From Polynucleobacter victoriensis (GTDB lineage: Bacteria; Pseudomonadota; Gammaproteobacteria; Burkholderiales; Burkholderiaceae): a stretch of DNA of 64,000 nucleotides. The stretch spans positions 434,001-498,000 of the forward strand of contig NZ_FYEX01000001.1 of NCBI RefSeq assembly GCF_900187875.1, read 5' to 3'. The notes beneath the pieces are model-generated. The model saw nothing but the letters and a program-made list of their open reading frames with translations. It did not search any database and was not told the DNA's origin. This document shows, one piece after another, positions 52,870-62,574 of the stretch (position 1 is its first letter; every line of letters starts with the position of its first letter). A program made the translations under genes and the position numbers.

Positions 52870-53859
52870 TTACCAAGGCAATAAGATTGTTGAGCCCGTA
52901 GTTTTTCGATCTTCTAAATCACGATGGGCTTGCGCAGCATTTTCTAATTGATACTTTTGATTAATTTCAATCTTGATTTTGCCGCTCATAACCTTGTCAA
53001 ATAAATCAGCAGCCATGGGCTCCAACAAAGTTCTGTCATGCGCGTAGGTCATGACAGTTGGTCTTGTTAATTTCAATGAACCCTTACCACCCAAGATACC
53101 AACATCAATCGGAGGAACAGGTCCAGAGGCGTTGCCGTAAGTGACCATCATGCCTCTTGGCATGATGCAGTCCAAAGACTGCATGAAAGTGTCTTTACCA
53201 ATCGAGTCATAAACCACATTCACACCACGACCATTGGTGAGCTCGCGCGTACGTTTTACAAAATCTTCTTTGTTATACAAGATGGTGTGGTCACAACCAT
53301 AAGATTTAGCCAGTTGAGCTTTTTCTTCTGAGCCCACGGTGCCAATCACAGTGGCACCTAATAGCTTTAACCATTGCATAGCAATCAAGCCCACTCCACC
53401 CGCTGCCGCATGAAATAAAACCGTATCACCAGGCTTTACTTGATAACTGTCTGTTAATAAGTATTGAACAGTTAAACCCTGCAACATCATGGCTGCACCC
53501 ATTTCAAATGAAATGGCATCTGGCAATTTGACAACAATATCTGCCGGCATCACACGAATCTGGCTATAAGCTCCAGCAGGTTTACCAGCATAAGCAACTC
53601 GATCACCTGCTTTTAAATGCTTTACCTCAGAGCCCACCGACTCAATAACACCGGAAGCCTCCATGCCCAACCAACCTGGTAAGGGTTGTGGATACACCCC
53701 TTTACGGAAATAAACATCGATGTAATTAAGGCCAATGGCTTCATGTCGAATTCTGACATCCTGAGGACCGGGCTCACCCACCTCAATATCTACCCACTTG
53801 AGGACCTCTGGACCACCCACTTCCATCATTTTGATAGCTTTAGATTGCATCACACTCAT
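52870..53859 (-). CDS. qor: NADPH:quinone reductase family protein
   Basis: Zinc-free medium-chain dehydrogenase/reductase of 329 residues: GLNYIDVYFRKGVYPQPLPGWLGMEASG near residue 45, the nucleotide loop HAAAGGVGL near 150, and a C-terminal QLENAAQAHRDLEDRKTTGS. No catalytic or structural zinc cysteines, as expected for Qor. An AGGAG site precedes the ATG. It is followed by the hydroxyacid dehydrogenase gene, likely one transcript. Confidence 0.9.
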   Translation of the reverse strand: MSVMQSKAIKMMEVGGPEVLKWVDIEVGEPGPQDVRIRHEAIGLNYIDVYFRKGVYPQPLPGWLGMEASGVIESVGSEVKHLKAGDRVAYAGKPAGAYSQIRVMPADIVVKLPDAISFEMGAAMMLQGLTVQYLLTDSYQVKPGDTVLFHAAAGGVGLIAMQWLKLLGATVIGTVGSEEKAQLAKSYGCDHTILYNKEDFVKRTRELTNGRGVNVVYDSIGKDTFMQSLDCIMPRGMMVTYGNASGPVPPIDVGILGGKGSLKLTRPTVMTYAHDRTLLEPMAADLFDKVMSGKIKIEINQKYQLENAAQAHRDLEDRKTTGSTILLPW

Positions 53860-53997
53860 GTTTGTCTCCTGCTTTTATTAACTGTTTTTGTTTAATTTTT
53901 TTGGTTTTTTAGGTAATCAAGCCTCAATTTGCCTAAAATTACGTACTTAGCTAAATATATAGCAATTCTTTACTAAAAGTTATCTACGGGAGTATTT

Positions 53998-54720
53998 ATG
54001 GCCGGTCATTCCAAATGGGCCAATATCCAGCATCGCAAAGGTCGCCAAGACGAAAAGCGAGGCAAGATCTGGACGAAGTTAATTCGAGAAATCACAGTAG
54101 CAGCCAAAATGGGTGGCGGAGATATTGCCACCAACCCACGCCTACGTTTAGCGATTGATAAAGCTAAAGATTCGAACATGCCTAACGATAACGTGCAAAG
54201 AGCGATTCAGCGTGGCACAGGTTCATTAGAAGGCGTTAACTACGAAGAAATTCGTTACGAAGGATATGGTCTTAATGGTGCTGCCGTGATTGTTGACGCA
54301 CTAACAGATAACCGCACACGCACAGTAGCTGAAGTAAGACATGCTTTTACAAAACATGGTGGCAATTTAGGTACTGATGGTTCAGTGGCGTTTTTGTTTA
54401 AGCACTGTGGCCGCATGTTCTTTGCACCCGGCACATCTGAAGACGCATTAATGGAAGCCGCTCTTGAGGCAGGCGCTGATGATGTGATTCCTCAAGAAGA
54501 TGGTTCTATTGAGGTGGTTACCCCAGCCTATGAATTTACTTCTATCAAAGAAGCTTTGATCGCTAAAGGTTTTACCCCTGAATTAGGTGAGGTAACGATG
54601 CGTCCAGATGCAGATACAGAACTGTCTGGTGATGACGCCATCAAAATGCAAAAACTATTAGATGCCCTTGAAGCTCTGGATGATGTTCAAGAAGTATTTA
54701 CAAATGCGTCAATGGAGTAA
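53998..54720 (+). CDS. yebC: YebC/PmpR family protein
   Basis: A 240-residue protein starting MAGHSKWANIQHRKGRQDEKRGKIWTKL, the family signature. Family members act as transcriptional regulators or, as shown more recently, in translation of difficult motifs. It has three domains and an acidic C-terminal half. It heads a co-directional run through rng with 71 bases before purD and a GGGAG site before its ATG. Confidence 0.95.
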   Translation: MAGHSKWANIQHRKGRQDEKRGKIWTKLIREITVAAKMGGGDIATNPRLRLAIDKAKDSNMPNDNVQRAIQRGTGSLEGVNYEEIRYEGYGLNGAAVIVDALTDNRTRTVAEVRHAFTKHGGNLGTDGSVAFLFKHCGRMFFAPGTSEDALMEAALEAGADDVIPQEDGSIEVVTPAYEFTSIKEALIAKGFTPELGEVTMRPDADTELSGDDAIKMQKLLDALEALDDVQEVFTNASME

Positions 54721-54791
54721 AAATCTTTTCTATTGAACGCCGCGTCAGATTATTAAGTTAGTTAGAGTCAGTTGAATAAACGAAAGTATTT

Positions 54792-56066
54792 ATGAAAATT
54801 TTAGTTGTTGGTTCTGGTGGTCGCGAACATGCATTAGCTTGGAAACTAGCTCAATCACCAAAAGTACAAAAGGTATTTGTTGCGCCAGGTAATGGTGGCA
54901 CAGCAACTGCGGCTGCTAAGAATATGGGCATTGAGAACCTACCAATCACTGACCTTAATGCATTGGCTACATTTGCTCAAGAAGAAAAAATTCATTTGAC
55001 AGTGGTAGGTCCCGAGGCCCCATTAGCTGGTGGCATTGTGGATATTTTCAGAAATCAAGGTTTACGCGTTTTTGGACCAACTCAAAAGGCTGCCCAATTA
55101 GAGTCTTCTAAAGACTTCGCTAAAGCCTTTATGAAACGCCACAATATTCCGACAGCGGAATATCAAACGTTTTCAAATATCACAGAAGCACATGCTTATA
55201 TCGATGCCAAAGGTGCACCGATTGTGATTAAGGCGGATGGTTTGGCTGCCGGTAAAGGCGTAGTAGTTGCCATGACATTAGAAGAAGCTCACGGTGCTAT
55301 TGACATGATGCTATCTGACAATAAGCTAGGTGATGCAGGCGCTCGCGTGGTGATCGAAGAGTTTTTACAAGGTGAAGAAGCTAGCTTTATTGTAATGGTC
55401 GATGGCAAGAACGTTTTAGCGCTTGCAACCAGCCAAGATCACAAGCGTCTCTTAGATGGCGACCAAGGTCCTAATACAGGTGGCATGGGCGCCTACTCTC
55501 CCGCACCAGTTGTGACACCAGAGATACACGCAAGAGCTCTAAGAGAAATCATCTTGCCAACTGTGAAAGGCATGGCTGCAGATGGTATTCCATTTACTGG
55601 TTTTTTATATGCAGGCTTGATGATTGACTCAAGCGGCAAAGCAAAAACATTGGAGTTCAATTGCCGCATGGGAGACCCTGAGACTCAACCAATTATGTCT
55701 CGCATGCGTAGCGACTTTTTAACAGCTCTTGATGCTGCCGTTGACGGCAAGCTAGATCAGGTTGAACTAGAGTGGGATCCTCGCATTGCTTTAGGCGTAG
55801 TGATGGCTGCGCACAATTACCCTGAGACACCACGCAAGGGTGATGTGATTACTGGTATTCCTGCCGATGATGAGAATCATGTGACTTTCCATGCGGGAAC
55901 CACGATGGAAGATGGCGTACTTAAGACATCTGGCGGTCGCGTATTGTGTGTGGTTGGCTTAGATCACACAACTAAAGGTGCGCAACAGAAAGCTTATGCT
56001 CATTTAGATCAAATTAAGTTTGATGGTGCCCAGTTCCGTCGCGATATTGGTTATAGAGCTCTTTGA
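54792..56066 (+). CDS. purD: Phosphoribosylamine-glycine ligase (GARS)
   Basis: Second step of purine synthesis. ATP-grasp enzyme of 424 residues with MKILVVGSGGREHALAWKL at the start, GPEAPLAGG near 76, KADGLAAGKGV near 142 and the FNCRMGDPETQ signature near 286. hemF begins one base after its stop, so the two are co-translated. Confidence 0.97.
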   Translation: MKILVVGSGGREHALAWKLAQSPKVQKVFVAPGNGGTATAAAKNMGIENLPITDLNALATFAQEEKIHLTVVGPEAPLAGGIVDIFRNQGLRVFGPTQKAAQLESSKDFAKAFMKRHNIPTAEYQTFSNITEAHAYIDAKGAPIVIKADGLAAGKGVVVAMTLEEAHGAIDMMLSDNKLGDAGARVVIEEFLQGEEASFIVMVDGKNVLALATSQDHKRLLDGDQGPNTGGMGAYSPAPVVTPEIHARALREIILPTVKGMAADGIPFTGFLYAGLMIDSSGKAKTLEFNCRMGDPETQPIMSRMRSDFLTALDAAVDGKLDQVELEWDPRIALGVVMAAHNYPETPRKGDVITGIPADDENHVTFHAGTTMEDGVLKTSGGRVLCVVGLDHTTKGAQQKAYAHLDQIKFDGAQFRRDIGYRAL

Positions 56067-56067
56067 T

Positions 56068-56997
56068 ATGTCCAACACTGTGATTGATACCAATACCCTT
56101 CGCAACTATTTTCTAGGCTTGCAAGATCGCATCACAGATGCGATGGGTGAAGTAGATGGCAAACCATTTATTACAGATGCCTGGACAAAACCTGCTGATG
56201 CCAAATTAAAAGGTGATGGCAGATCTCGCATTTTGGAAGATGGCAATATTTTGGAGCGCGGTGGCGTTGGTTTTTCACATGTGCGTGGCGATGCCATGCC
56301 CCCTTCTGCCACAGCACATCGCCCTGAATTAGCAGGTCGTGCTTTTGAAGCCATGGGTGTGTCATTGGTGTTTCACCCACGTAACCCACACATACCAACA
56401 GTGCATCTGAATGTGCGTTGCTTTATTGCACAAGCAGAAGGTAAAGAACCTGTTTGGTGGTTTGGTGGTGGCATGGATTTAACGCCGTACTACGGCGACG
56501 AAAAAGACTGCCAACATTTCCACCAAACTTGCAAAAATGCTTTGGATCCATACAACCCAGAATTACATCCTCGTTTTAAAAAGTGGTGTGATGAGTATTT
56601 CTATTTAAAGCATCGTGATGAGCCACGTGGCATTGGTGGCATTTTTTATGATGACTTTAGCGAGTTAGGTTTTGAAAAGAGTTTTGAAATGACTCGTTCA
56701 GTCGGTGATGCCTTTTTAGATGCTTATCTGCCGATTGTTAAAAAACATCAAAACGACCCATACACAGAAAGTCAAAGAGAATTCCAGGCTTTCCGTCGCG
56801 GTCGTTACGTGGAATTTAATTTGGTATTCGATAGAGGCACTCTGTTTGGCCTGCAATCAGGTGGTCGCACAGAATCAATTTTGATGTCAATGCCACCAGT
56901 AGTTCGTTGGGGCTACGATTGGAAACCAACTGCCAATAGTCCTGAAGCACGTCTTTACACCGACTTTTTAAAACCTAAAGATTGGATCAATCTTTAA
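56068..56997 (+). CDS. hemF: Coproporphyrinogen III oxidase, oxygen-dependent
   Basis: Aerobic haem-pathway oxidase. Motifs GGGVGFSHV-type ERGGVGFSHVRGD near residue 65, FHPRNPHIPTVHLNVRCF near 110, WWFGGGMDLTPYYG near 140 and RGTLFGLQSGGRTESILMS near 260 are clear. I use ATG 56068 (MSNTVIDTN, 309 residues); a longer frame lies in the purD end. nadD overlaps its stop by one base. The choice of the oxygen-requiring enzyme fits an aerobic lifestyle. Confidence 0.96.
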   Translation: MSNTVIDTNTLRNYFLGLQDRITDAMGEVDGKPFITDAWTKPADAKLKGDGRSRILEDGNILERGGVGFSHVRGDAMPPSATAHRPELAGRAFEAMGVSLVFHPRNPHIPTVHLNVRCFIAQAEGKEPVWWFGGGMDLTPYYGDEKDCQHFHQTCKNALDPYNPELHPRFKKWCDEYFYLKHRDEPRGIGGIFYDDFSELGFEKSFEMTRSVGDAFLDAYLPIVKKHQNDPYTESQREFQAFRRGRYVEFNLVFDRGTLFGLQSGGRTESILMSMPPVVRWGYDWKPTANSPEARLYTDFLKPKDWINL

Positions 56998-57716
56998 TGG
57001 ATATTAAAAAGCGTAAAGCCATAGGAATTTTGGGTGGCACATTCGACCCACCGCATTGGGGACATTTACGTTTAGCAGAACACTTTTCAAGAGTGTTGCA
57101 GTTAGATCACATTATTTGGATGCCAGCTGGTCAACCATGGCAAAAGAGCAGTGATATCACCCCAGCCAAACATCGTTTGGCTATGAGTGAATACGCCATT
57201 GAAACCCTGCATGACTTGTTTGTAGATCACCACATTTACACCAAGATTGAAATCAGCACCCTGGAGATGGCCAGAGAAGGTCCTAGCTACGCGATTGATA
57301 CTGCCAAAGAGATCCGCGCACTGTATGGCCCTGATGTATCTATTACGTGGCTAATGGGTGCTGATAGCTGGGCAAATATCAAAACATGGCATCAGTGGCC
57401 AGAATTACCCAAATATGTTCACCTCGCGGTAGCCAGTCGCCCAGAAACAGATTTGGGTAATAGTCTTAATGTTGTTAGCAATAGCAATGAAGCCACTCAT
57501 GCGGTTTTTGGTGATAAACAGACCCAAGACCCTCAATTGTTACAATTGAACCCATTAGGGCATGTTTTGTTTGATCAAAGCCTGCAAATTAATCTTTCCT
57601 CCAGTGCACTCCGTGATAGTTTCTACAACAATACGTCATGGGATGAATTGGCAGATGCAATACCACCCTTGGTACTCGATTACATCGAAGCCAATGGTCT
57701 TTATAGAAATGAATGA
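56997..57716 (+). CDS. nadD: Nicotinate-nucleotide adenylyltransferase
   Basis: Adenylates nicotinate mononucleotide in NAD synthesis. The nucleotidyltransferase motif GGTFDPPHWGHLRL is near residue 12, and the ISSTxxR-type motif appears as NLSSSALRDSF near the C-terminus. The ATG at 56997 overlaps the hemF TAA (TAATG), giving 239 residues, somewhat longer than usual because of an insert around residues 155-180. It overlaps rsfS by 4 bases. Confidence 0.94.
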   Translation: MDIKKRKAIGILGGTFDPPHWGHLRLAEHFSRVLQLDHIIWMPAGQPWQKSSDITPAKHRLAMSEYAIETLHDLFVDHHIYTKIEISTLEMAREGPSYAIDTAKEIRALYGPDVSITWLMGADSWANIKTWHQWPELPKYVHLAVASRPETDLGNSLNVVSNSNEATHAVFGDKQTQDPQLLQLNPLGHVLFDQSLQINLSSSALRDSFYNNTSWDELADAIPPLVLDYIEANGLYRNE

Positions 57717-58117
57717 TGGATATTCCAAAACTACAACGTGTGATCATTGATGCGCTTGAAGATGTCAAGGCTGAAGATATTCGTGTATTTGATACGAAGA
57801 AAATTAGCGACCTTTTTGATCGCGTGATCATTGCTACTGGCAATAGCAACCGCCAAACAAAATCTTTGGCGATGTCTGTCAAAGAAGCCGTGAAAGAAAA
57901 AGGCGGCGAAGTGATCTCTGTAGAAGGTATGGAGACTGGTGAATGGGTATTGGTTGATTGCGGCGATATCGTTGTACATATTTTGCAACCAATGCTGCGC
58001 TCGTACTACCAACTAGAAGGCATTTGGGGTGACAAACCCGTGCGCGTTAAGTTGGGTGGCAAAGCTAGTAAATCAAAACGCTTTGCTAGCGAACCTGAGG
58101 ACGAAGAGGACGATTAA
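57713..58117 (+). CDS. rsfS: Ribosome silencing factor
   Basis: Binds ribosomal protein L14 and blocks subunit joining in starved cells. The 134-residue protein shows DLFDRVIIATGNSNRQTKSLAMSV and EWVLVDCGDIVVHILQPMLRSYYQLEGIW, the family core. The C-terminus is a charged tail rich in Lys then Glu/Asp. Coupled to nadD (ATGATG overlap), with rlmH 31 bases downstream. Confidence 0.95.
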   Translation: MMDIPKLQRVIIDALEDVKAEDIRVFDTKKISDLFDRVIIATGNSNRQTKSLAMSVKEAVKEKGGEVISVEGMETGEWVLVDCGDIVVHILQPMLRSYYQLEGIWGDKPVRVKLGGKASKSKRFASEPEDEEDD

Positions 58118-58148
58118 GCCCATTGGCTTAAAACTCCTTTTTTAAGCC

Positions 58149-58592
58149 ATGAAACTGTGGGTGATTGCAGTTGGTCACAAAATGCCAGCTTGGGCAGAAA
58201 CTGCCACCCAAGACTATGTAAAGCGCATGCCTGCAGACTGCGCCATACAGATCAAAGAACTAAAACCTGATTTAAACCCCGCCAAAGAAGCTATCAAGAT
58301 CAGAGAAGCTTTACCCAAGGGTGTACACATTATTGCTTTAGACGAACGTGGCAAGGATGTTTCCACCAAAGACTTGGCTAATCAAATGAGTGCTTGGCGC
58401 CAAGACGGTAAAGATATTGCCCTATTAATTGGTGGCGCTGATGGTCTAGACCCCGAACTAAAGAAAGAAGCTGCATCCATGATGCGCTTATCTAGTATGA
58501 CCTTGCCACACGCTATGGCACGAGTCATTTTGGTTGAACAACTCTACAGAGCTTGGACGATTCTGCAAGGCCACCCTTATCACCGGGTTTGA
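58149..58592 (+). CDS. rlmH: 23S rRNA (pseudouridine-1915-N3) methyltransferase
   Basis: SPOUT-class methyltransferase modifying pseudouridine 1915. The 147-residue protein starts MKLWVIAVGHKMPAWAET and contains LLIGGADGLDP (SAM knot) near residue 98 and EQLYRAWTILQGHPYHR at the C-terminus, all diagnostic. It sits in the usual rsfS-rlmH pair, 20 bases before maf. Confidence 0.95.
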   Translation: MKLWVIAVGHKMPAWAETATQDYVKRMPADCAIQIKELKPDLNPAKEAIKIREALPKGVHIIALDERGKDVSTKDLANQMSAWRQDGKDIALLIGGADGLDPELKKEAASMMRLSSMTLPHAMARVILVEQLYRAWTILQGHPYHRV

Positions 58593-58612
58593 ATCTGAAT
58601 TACTTCTAATAG

Positions 58613-59245
58613 ATGCACTCCTATATTTATTTAGCCTCCCAAAGCCCAAGACGCCAAGAACTTTTGCATCAAATTGGTGTGAAGTTCGAGCTATTACTAG
58701 CAGATGCCTCAGAGGATGCTGAATCTCTAGAAACTCATATACCCAATGAATCTGCACTGAGTTATGTAGAACGGGTTACTTTGGCCAAGTTAGACGCTGC
58801 AGAGCAACGCTTACTAAAACGTCAATTACCTTGGGCACCCATTCTTTGCGCAGATACAACCGTGGCAATTGTTTTGAATGACAAAGAAATTATTTTGGGT
58901 AAACCTGAAGATGAGACAGATGCCAAAAGAATTCTTCAGATATTAAGTGGCAAAACACATCAGGTTCACACAGCTATTGCATTGCTCGCCAATCAAGGTT
59001 CTAAGCCAAAAGTTTTAGTCTCCAGCTCATCCGTTACTTTTAAAAGCTTGAGTGATGCAGAAATTGATGCCTATATCGCTAGCAAAGAGCCTATGGGTAA
59101 AGCAGGTGCTTATGGCATACAAGGCATCGCCGGATCATTGATTAGTCACATTTCTGGCAGTTTTAGCAGCATCATGGGTCTACCTCTTTATGAAACCGCC
59201 CAGTTACTTCAAGAAACTGGTATAAAGTTTTCTATACAAAACTAA
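58613..59245 (+). CDS. maf: Maf-family nucleotide pyrophosphatase (YhdE-like)
   Basis: Hydrolyses non-canonical or dTTP/UTP nucleotides. Begins IYLASQSPRRQELLHQIGVKFE, the Maf phosphate-binding motif, with CADTTVAI near residue 80 and GKPEDETDAKRILQILSGKTHQVHTA near 102. The SxxR-R-ELL form resembles the YhdE (dTTP/UTP) group more than YceF. 210 residues. It lies between rlmH and rng. Confidence 0.93.
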   Translation: MHSYIYLASQSPRRQELLHQIGVKFELLLADASEDAESLETHIPNESALSYVERVTLAKLDAAEQRLLKRQLPWAPILCADTTVAIVLNDKEIILGKPEDETDAKRILQILSGKTHQVHTAIALLANQGSKPKVLVSSSSVTFKSLSDAEIDAYIASKEPMGKAGAYGIQGIAGSLISHISGSFSSIMGLPLYETAQLLQETGIKFSIQN

Positions 59246-59270
59246 AAACCATCCAATATCACCCATCGCA

Positions 59271-60734
59271 ATGATCGAAGAGATTCTAGTCAACATTACC
59301 CCGCAAGAAACACGCGTTGCGATTATTCAGCAAGGTGCCGTACAAGAACTTCATATTGAAAGAAGTCAAAGTCGTGGCATTGTCGGTAATGTGTATTTAG
59401 GTAAAGTAACTCGCGTCTTACCAGGCATGCAATCTGCTTTTGTGGACATAGGTTTAGATAAGGCTGCCTTTTTACATGTGGCCGATCTTTGGATGCCAAA
59501 AAACTCTAAACCTGATAACACTCCGATTGAAAAACTGGTGTTTGATGGTCAAACGATTTTGGTTCAGGTGTTAAAAGATCCACTGGGCACCAAGGGTGCC
59601 CGCTTAAGCACGCACATCAGTATTGCTGGGCGCAACTTGGTATACCTGCCACAAGAAGATAATGGCAATCAAATTGCTATTTCTCAAAAAATTGATAATC
59701 TCGAAGATCGTGATGCACTAAAGAAACGCTTTCAGGCACTAATGCCAATTGGTGAGCAAGGCAGTTATATTCTGCGCACCAGTGCTGAAGATGCTGATGA
59801 TCAAGAATTACAGAATGATTTGAGATACCTAAGCGCTACTTGGAGAAAAGTTCAAGAAGGCAGTCTGCGTTTATCCGCACCAAGCTTGCTACACCAAGAT
59901 TTAAGCTTGGCAGAACGTGTTTTAAGAGATTTAGCGACTGATGCAACGGGTCAGATCCGCATTGACTCAGCAGAGAATTTTGAAAAACTCACAACCTTTG
60001 CAAGAGACTTCACACCCAATCAAGAAAGCAAGTTAGTTCTATATCGTGGCGAGCGCCCTTTATTTGACTTATACGACACCGAATCAGAGATTAATCGCGC
60101 ACTAGGTAGACGCGTTGATCTTAAGTCAGGCGGCTATTTGATGATTGATCAAACGGAGTCAATGACGACGATTGATGTAAATACTGGCAGCTTTGTTGGA
60201 GCTCGCACTTTTGACGATACGATTTATAAAACCAATTTAGAGGCAGCCCAAACCATTGCGCGCCAGCTACGTTTGCGTAATTTGGGCGGCATCATCATTA
60301 TTGATTTTATTGATATGCACAGCAAAGAACATCAAGATGCTGTGCTTGATGAGCTGAATAAAAATTTAGCCAGAGATAAGATCAGAACCTCAGCCAACCC
60401 CTTCTCATCATTAGGTTTGGTAGAGATGACTCGCAAGCGCACCCGTGAATCTTTAGCTCATTTGCTATGTGAGCCATGCGAAGTTTGCCAAGGCAAGGGT
60501 CAGGTTAAAACTGCTCAAAGTATTTGCTATGAAATTTTGCGAGAAGTGCTGCGTGAACACCGTCAGTTCAATCCCAAAGAATTTAGGATTATTGCCAGCG
60601 CTGATGTGATTGACCGCTTCTTAGAAGAAGAAAGCGGTCACCTTGCTCAGTTAATTGAATTTATTGGCAAACCCATCCGCTTACAAGCCGAATCTAGCTT
60701 TAATCAAGAACAGTACGATATTGTTCTGAATTAA
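59271..60734 (+). CDS. rng: Ribonuclease G
   Basis: Endonuclease of the RNase E/G family acting in rRNA 5' processing and mRNA decay. It has an S1 domain near residues 35-120 (GIVGNVYLGKVTRVLPGMQSAFVDIG), a catalytic DNase I-like domain with TIDVNTGSFVG and IDFIDM, and the zinc-link CEPCEVCQGKG near 400 (487 residues, without the long scaffold of RNase E). It overlaps msbA convergently by 4 bases, so no terminator lies between them. Confidence 0.95.
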   Translation: MIEEILVNITPQETRVAIIQQGAVQELHIERSQSRGIVGNVYLGKVTRVLPGMQSAFVDIGLDKAAFLHVADLWMPKNSKPDNTPIEKLVFDGQTILVQVLKDPLGTKGARLSTHISIAGRNLVYLPQEDNGNQIAISQKIDNLEDRDALKKRFQALMPIGEQGSYILRTSAEDADDQELQNDLRYLSATWRKVQEGSLRLSAPSLLHQDLSLAERVLRDLATDATGQIRIDSAENFEKLTTFARDFTPNQESKLVLYRGERPLFDLYDTESEINRALGRRVDLKSGGYLMIDQTESMTTIDVNTGSFVGARTFDDTIYKTNLEAAQTIARQLRLRNLGGIIIIDFIDMHSKEHQDAVLDELNKNLARDKIRTSANPFSSLGLVEMTRKRTRESLAHLLCEPCEVCQGKGQVKTAQSICYEILREVLREHRQFNPKEFRIIASADVIDRFLEEESGHLAQLIEFIGKPIRLQAESSFNQEQYDIVLN

Positions 60735-62536
60735 GCTTGTGAAAACTGCAAGCGATGCAAGCTTGCATACAGTCCATTTTGCGCCATCAACTCTGCATGA
60801 GAGCCATTCTCCACAACACGGCCATGATCAAGCACGACAATTCTGTTGGCGTTCTCAATGGTTGAGAGACGGTGAGCAATCACTAGAGTTGTACGACCCT
60901 CCATCAACCTCTCCAAGGCATCTTGTACCTGACGCTCTGACTCAGAATCCAAAGCAGAAGTTGCTTCATCCAAAATCAAGATTGGGGCATCTTTGTAAAT
61001 AGCCCTAGCAATCGCCAAACGTTGACGCTGACCACCTGATAGTCGGTTGCCGTTATCACCCACTTCAGAATCAATCCCTTCAGGCAATTCTTTAATTAGT
61101 TCTGCCAAGTTGGCAGCATGCAATGCTTCATGCACTCTGCCTCGATCAATCTCTTCTAGGCTAGTAGCACCATAGGCAACGTTAGCAGCAATGGTGTCAT
61201 TAAATAAAACCACATCTTGGCTCACAAAAGCCATTTGACGGCGCAAGTCTTTGAGATCGATTTCTTGAATATCCACTCCATCTAGATGAATTGCGCCAGA
61301 TGTTGGATTAAAGAAGCGAGGCAATAAATTAACCAAGGTGGATTTGCCACTACCAGATGGGCCAACAAAAGCCACCACCTCACCCGCTGGAATTCTTAGA
61401 TCAATGCCTTTAAGAACTTCTTTTTTAACTTCACCAGAGTCATCTGCACCCAATGCACTTGAACCAGAATAGCCAAAGCTGACTTGCTTGAGCTCAAGAT
61501 CACCCCGAGCTTTATCTAATTTGACAGCATTAGCCCTGCGTGATGAATCTTCCTCAATCGGCTGATCCATCAATTTAAAGATCATGTCTGCAGCGGCAAT
61601 ACCTCGTTGCAGAGGCTGATTGATATCTGCCAGATGCTTTAAGGGAGAAATAATCAAAATAAGGGCAGTCACAAAAGCAACAAATCCACCTACCGTGGTC
61701 TCAGCCATTGATGATTGAAACAAGGCCACCAACAACACCCCTGATAAGGCAATTGAAGCGATGAATTGTGTAATAGGTTGGTTCAAACCACCCGCCACAG
61801 CAATCTTCATCGAGTAACGGCGCAATTTGTTAGCCAACAATGAGAAGCGTTCTTTTTCATATGCTTGGCCGCCATGCAGTTTTACAACTTTATAACCACC
61901 AACACTTTCTTCAACAACATAGGAAAGCTCATTAGTCATATCTTGACTGACTTTATGAAGCCTACGTAAACGAGTGTTAATTAATTTAGCGATGTAACCA
62001 ATGATTGGGAAAATAATCAAAATCAAAAGGGTTAGGCGCCAGTTGAGATAGAAGAGATACGCCATCAAACCAATCACGGTTAGACTGTCTCTAACGAGAT
62101 TCATAGCAACACTGGTAATCACCTGAAGTACTGCATTGACCTCAAAGACAAGCGCATTGATCAACGATGCAGCAGAACGATTCATGAATAAATCAGCAGG
62201 CGCTTGCAATAAGCGATGAAACATCTGCTCACGTAATTTGTATAAAACAGAATTAGTTAAATGGCTTAGAGCGTAATTAGAGCCAAATTGGGCAAATCCA
62301 CGAATAAATGCCAAACCCACCAAAAATGCTGGAACATGCCACAGCTTGTCATCCAACTTGCCACTGAAACCTCTATCTAATAATGGTTTCAAGAGTGCAG
62401 GAATAGCAGTTTCTGAAGCGGCAACGATGCCTAAGCCCAGTAATGCCAATACCACTGCCAATTTGTGAGGCAGCGCATATTTTAAGATGCGTTTTAGCGC
62501 AGTTTGAGTCTTAATATTGATACTATTTGAATCCAT
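60731..62536 (-). CDS. msbA: Lipid A/LPS flippase-type ABC exporter MsbA
   Basis: Half-size exporter of 601 residues: six transmembrane helices in residues 20-320, then an ATPase with Walker A GPSGSGKSTLVNLL near 395, signature LSGGQRQRLAIARAI near 500, Walker B PILILDEATSALD near 522 and H-loop IAHRLSTIENA. Expected to flip lipid A-core across the inner membrane. Divergent from LPS-type glycosyltransferases with 38 bases between starts, supporting an LPS role. Confidence 0.92.
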   Translation of the reverse strand: MDSNSINIKTQTALKRILKYALPHKLAVVLALLGLGIVAASETAIPALLKPLLDRGFSGKLDDKLWHVPAFLVGLAFIRGFAQFGSNYALSHLTNSVLYKLREQMFHRLLQAPADLFMNRSAASLINALVFEVNAVLQVITSVAMNLVRDSLTVIGLMAYLFYLNWRLTLLILIIFPIIGYIAKLINTRLRRLHKVSQDMTNELSYVVEESVGGYKVVKLHGGQAYEKERFSLLANKLRRYSMKIAVAGGLNQPITQFIASIALSGVLLVALFQSSMAETTVGGFVAFVTALILIISPLKHLADINQPLQRGIAAADMIFKLMDQPIEEDSSRRANAVKLDKARGDLELKQVSFGYSGSSALGADDSGEVKKEVLKGIDLRIPAGEVVAFVGPSGSGKSTLVNLLPRFFNPTSGAIHLDGVDIQEIDLKDLRRQMAFVSQDVVLFNDTIAANVAYGATSLEEIDRGRVHEALHAANLAELIKELPEGIDSEVGDNGNRLSGGQRQRLAIARAIYKDAPILILDEATSALDSESERQVQDALERLMEGRTTLVIAHRLSTIENANRIVVLDHGRVVENGSHAELMAQNGLYASLHRLQFSQA

Positions 62537-62574
62537 AACCTCAATCGTAACCTACACGGTGCTAACATCGCTTA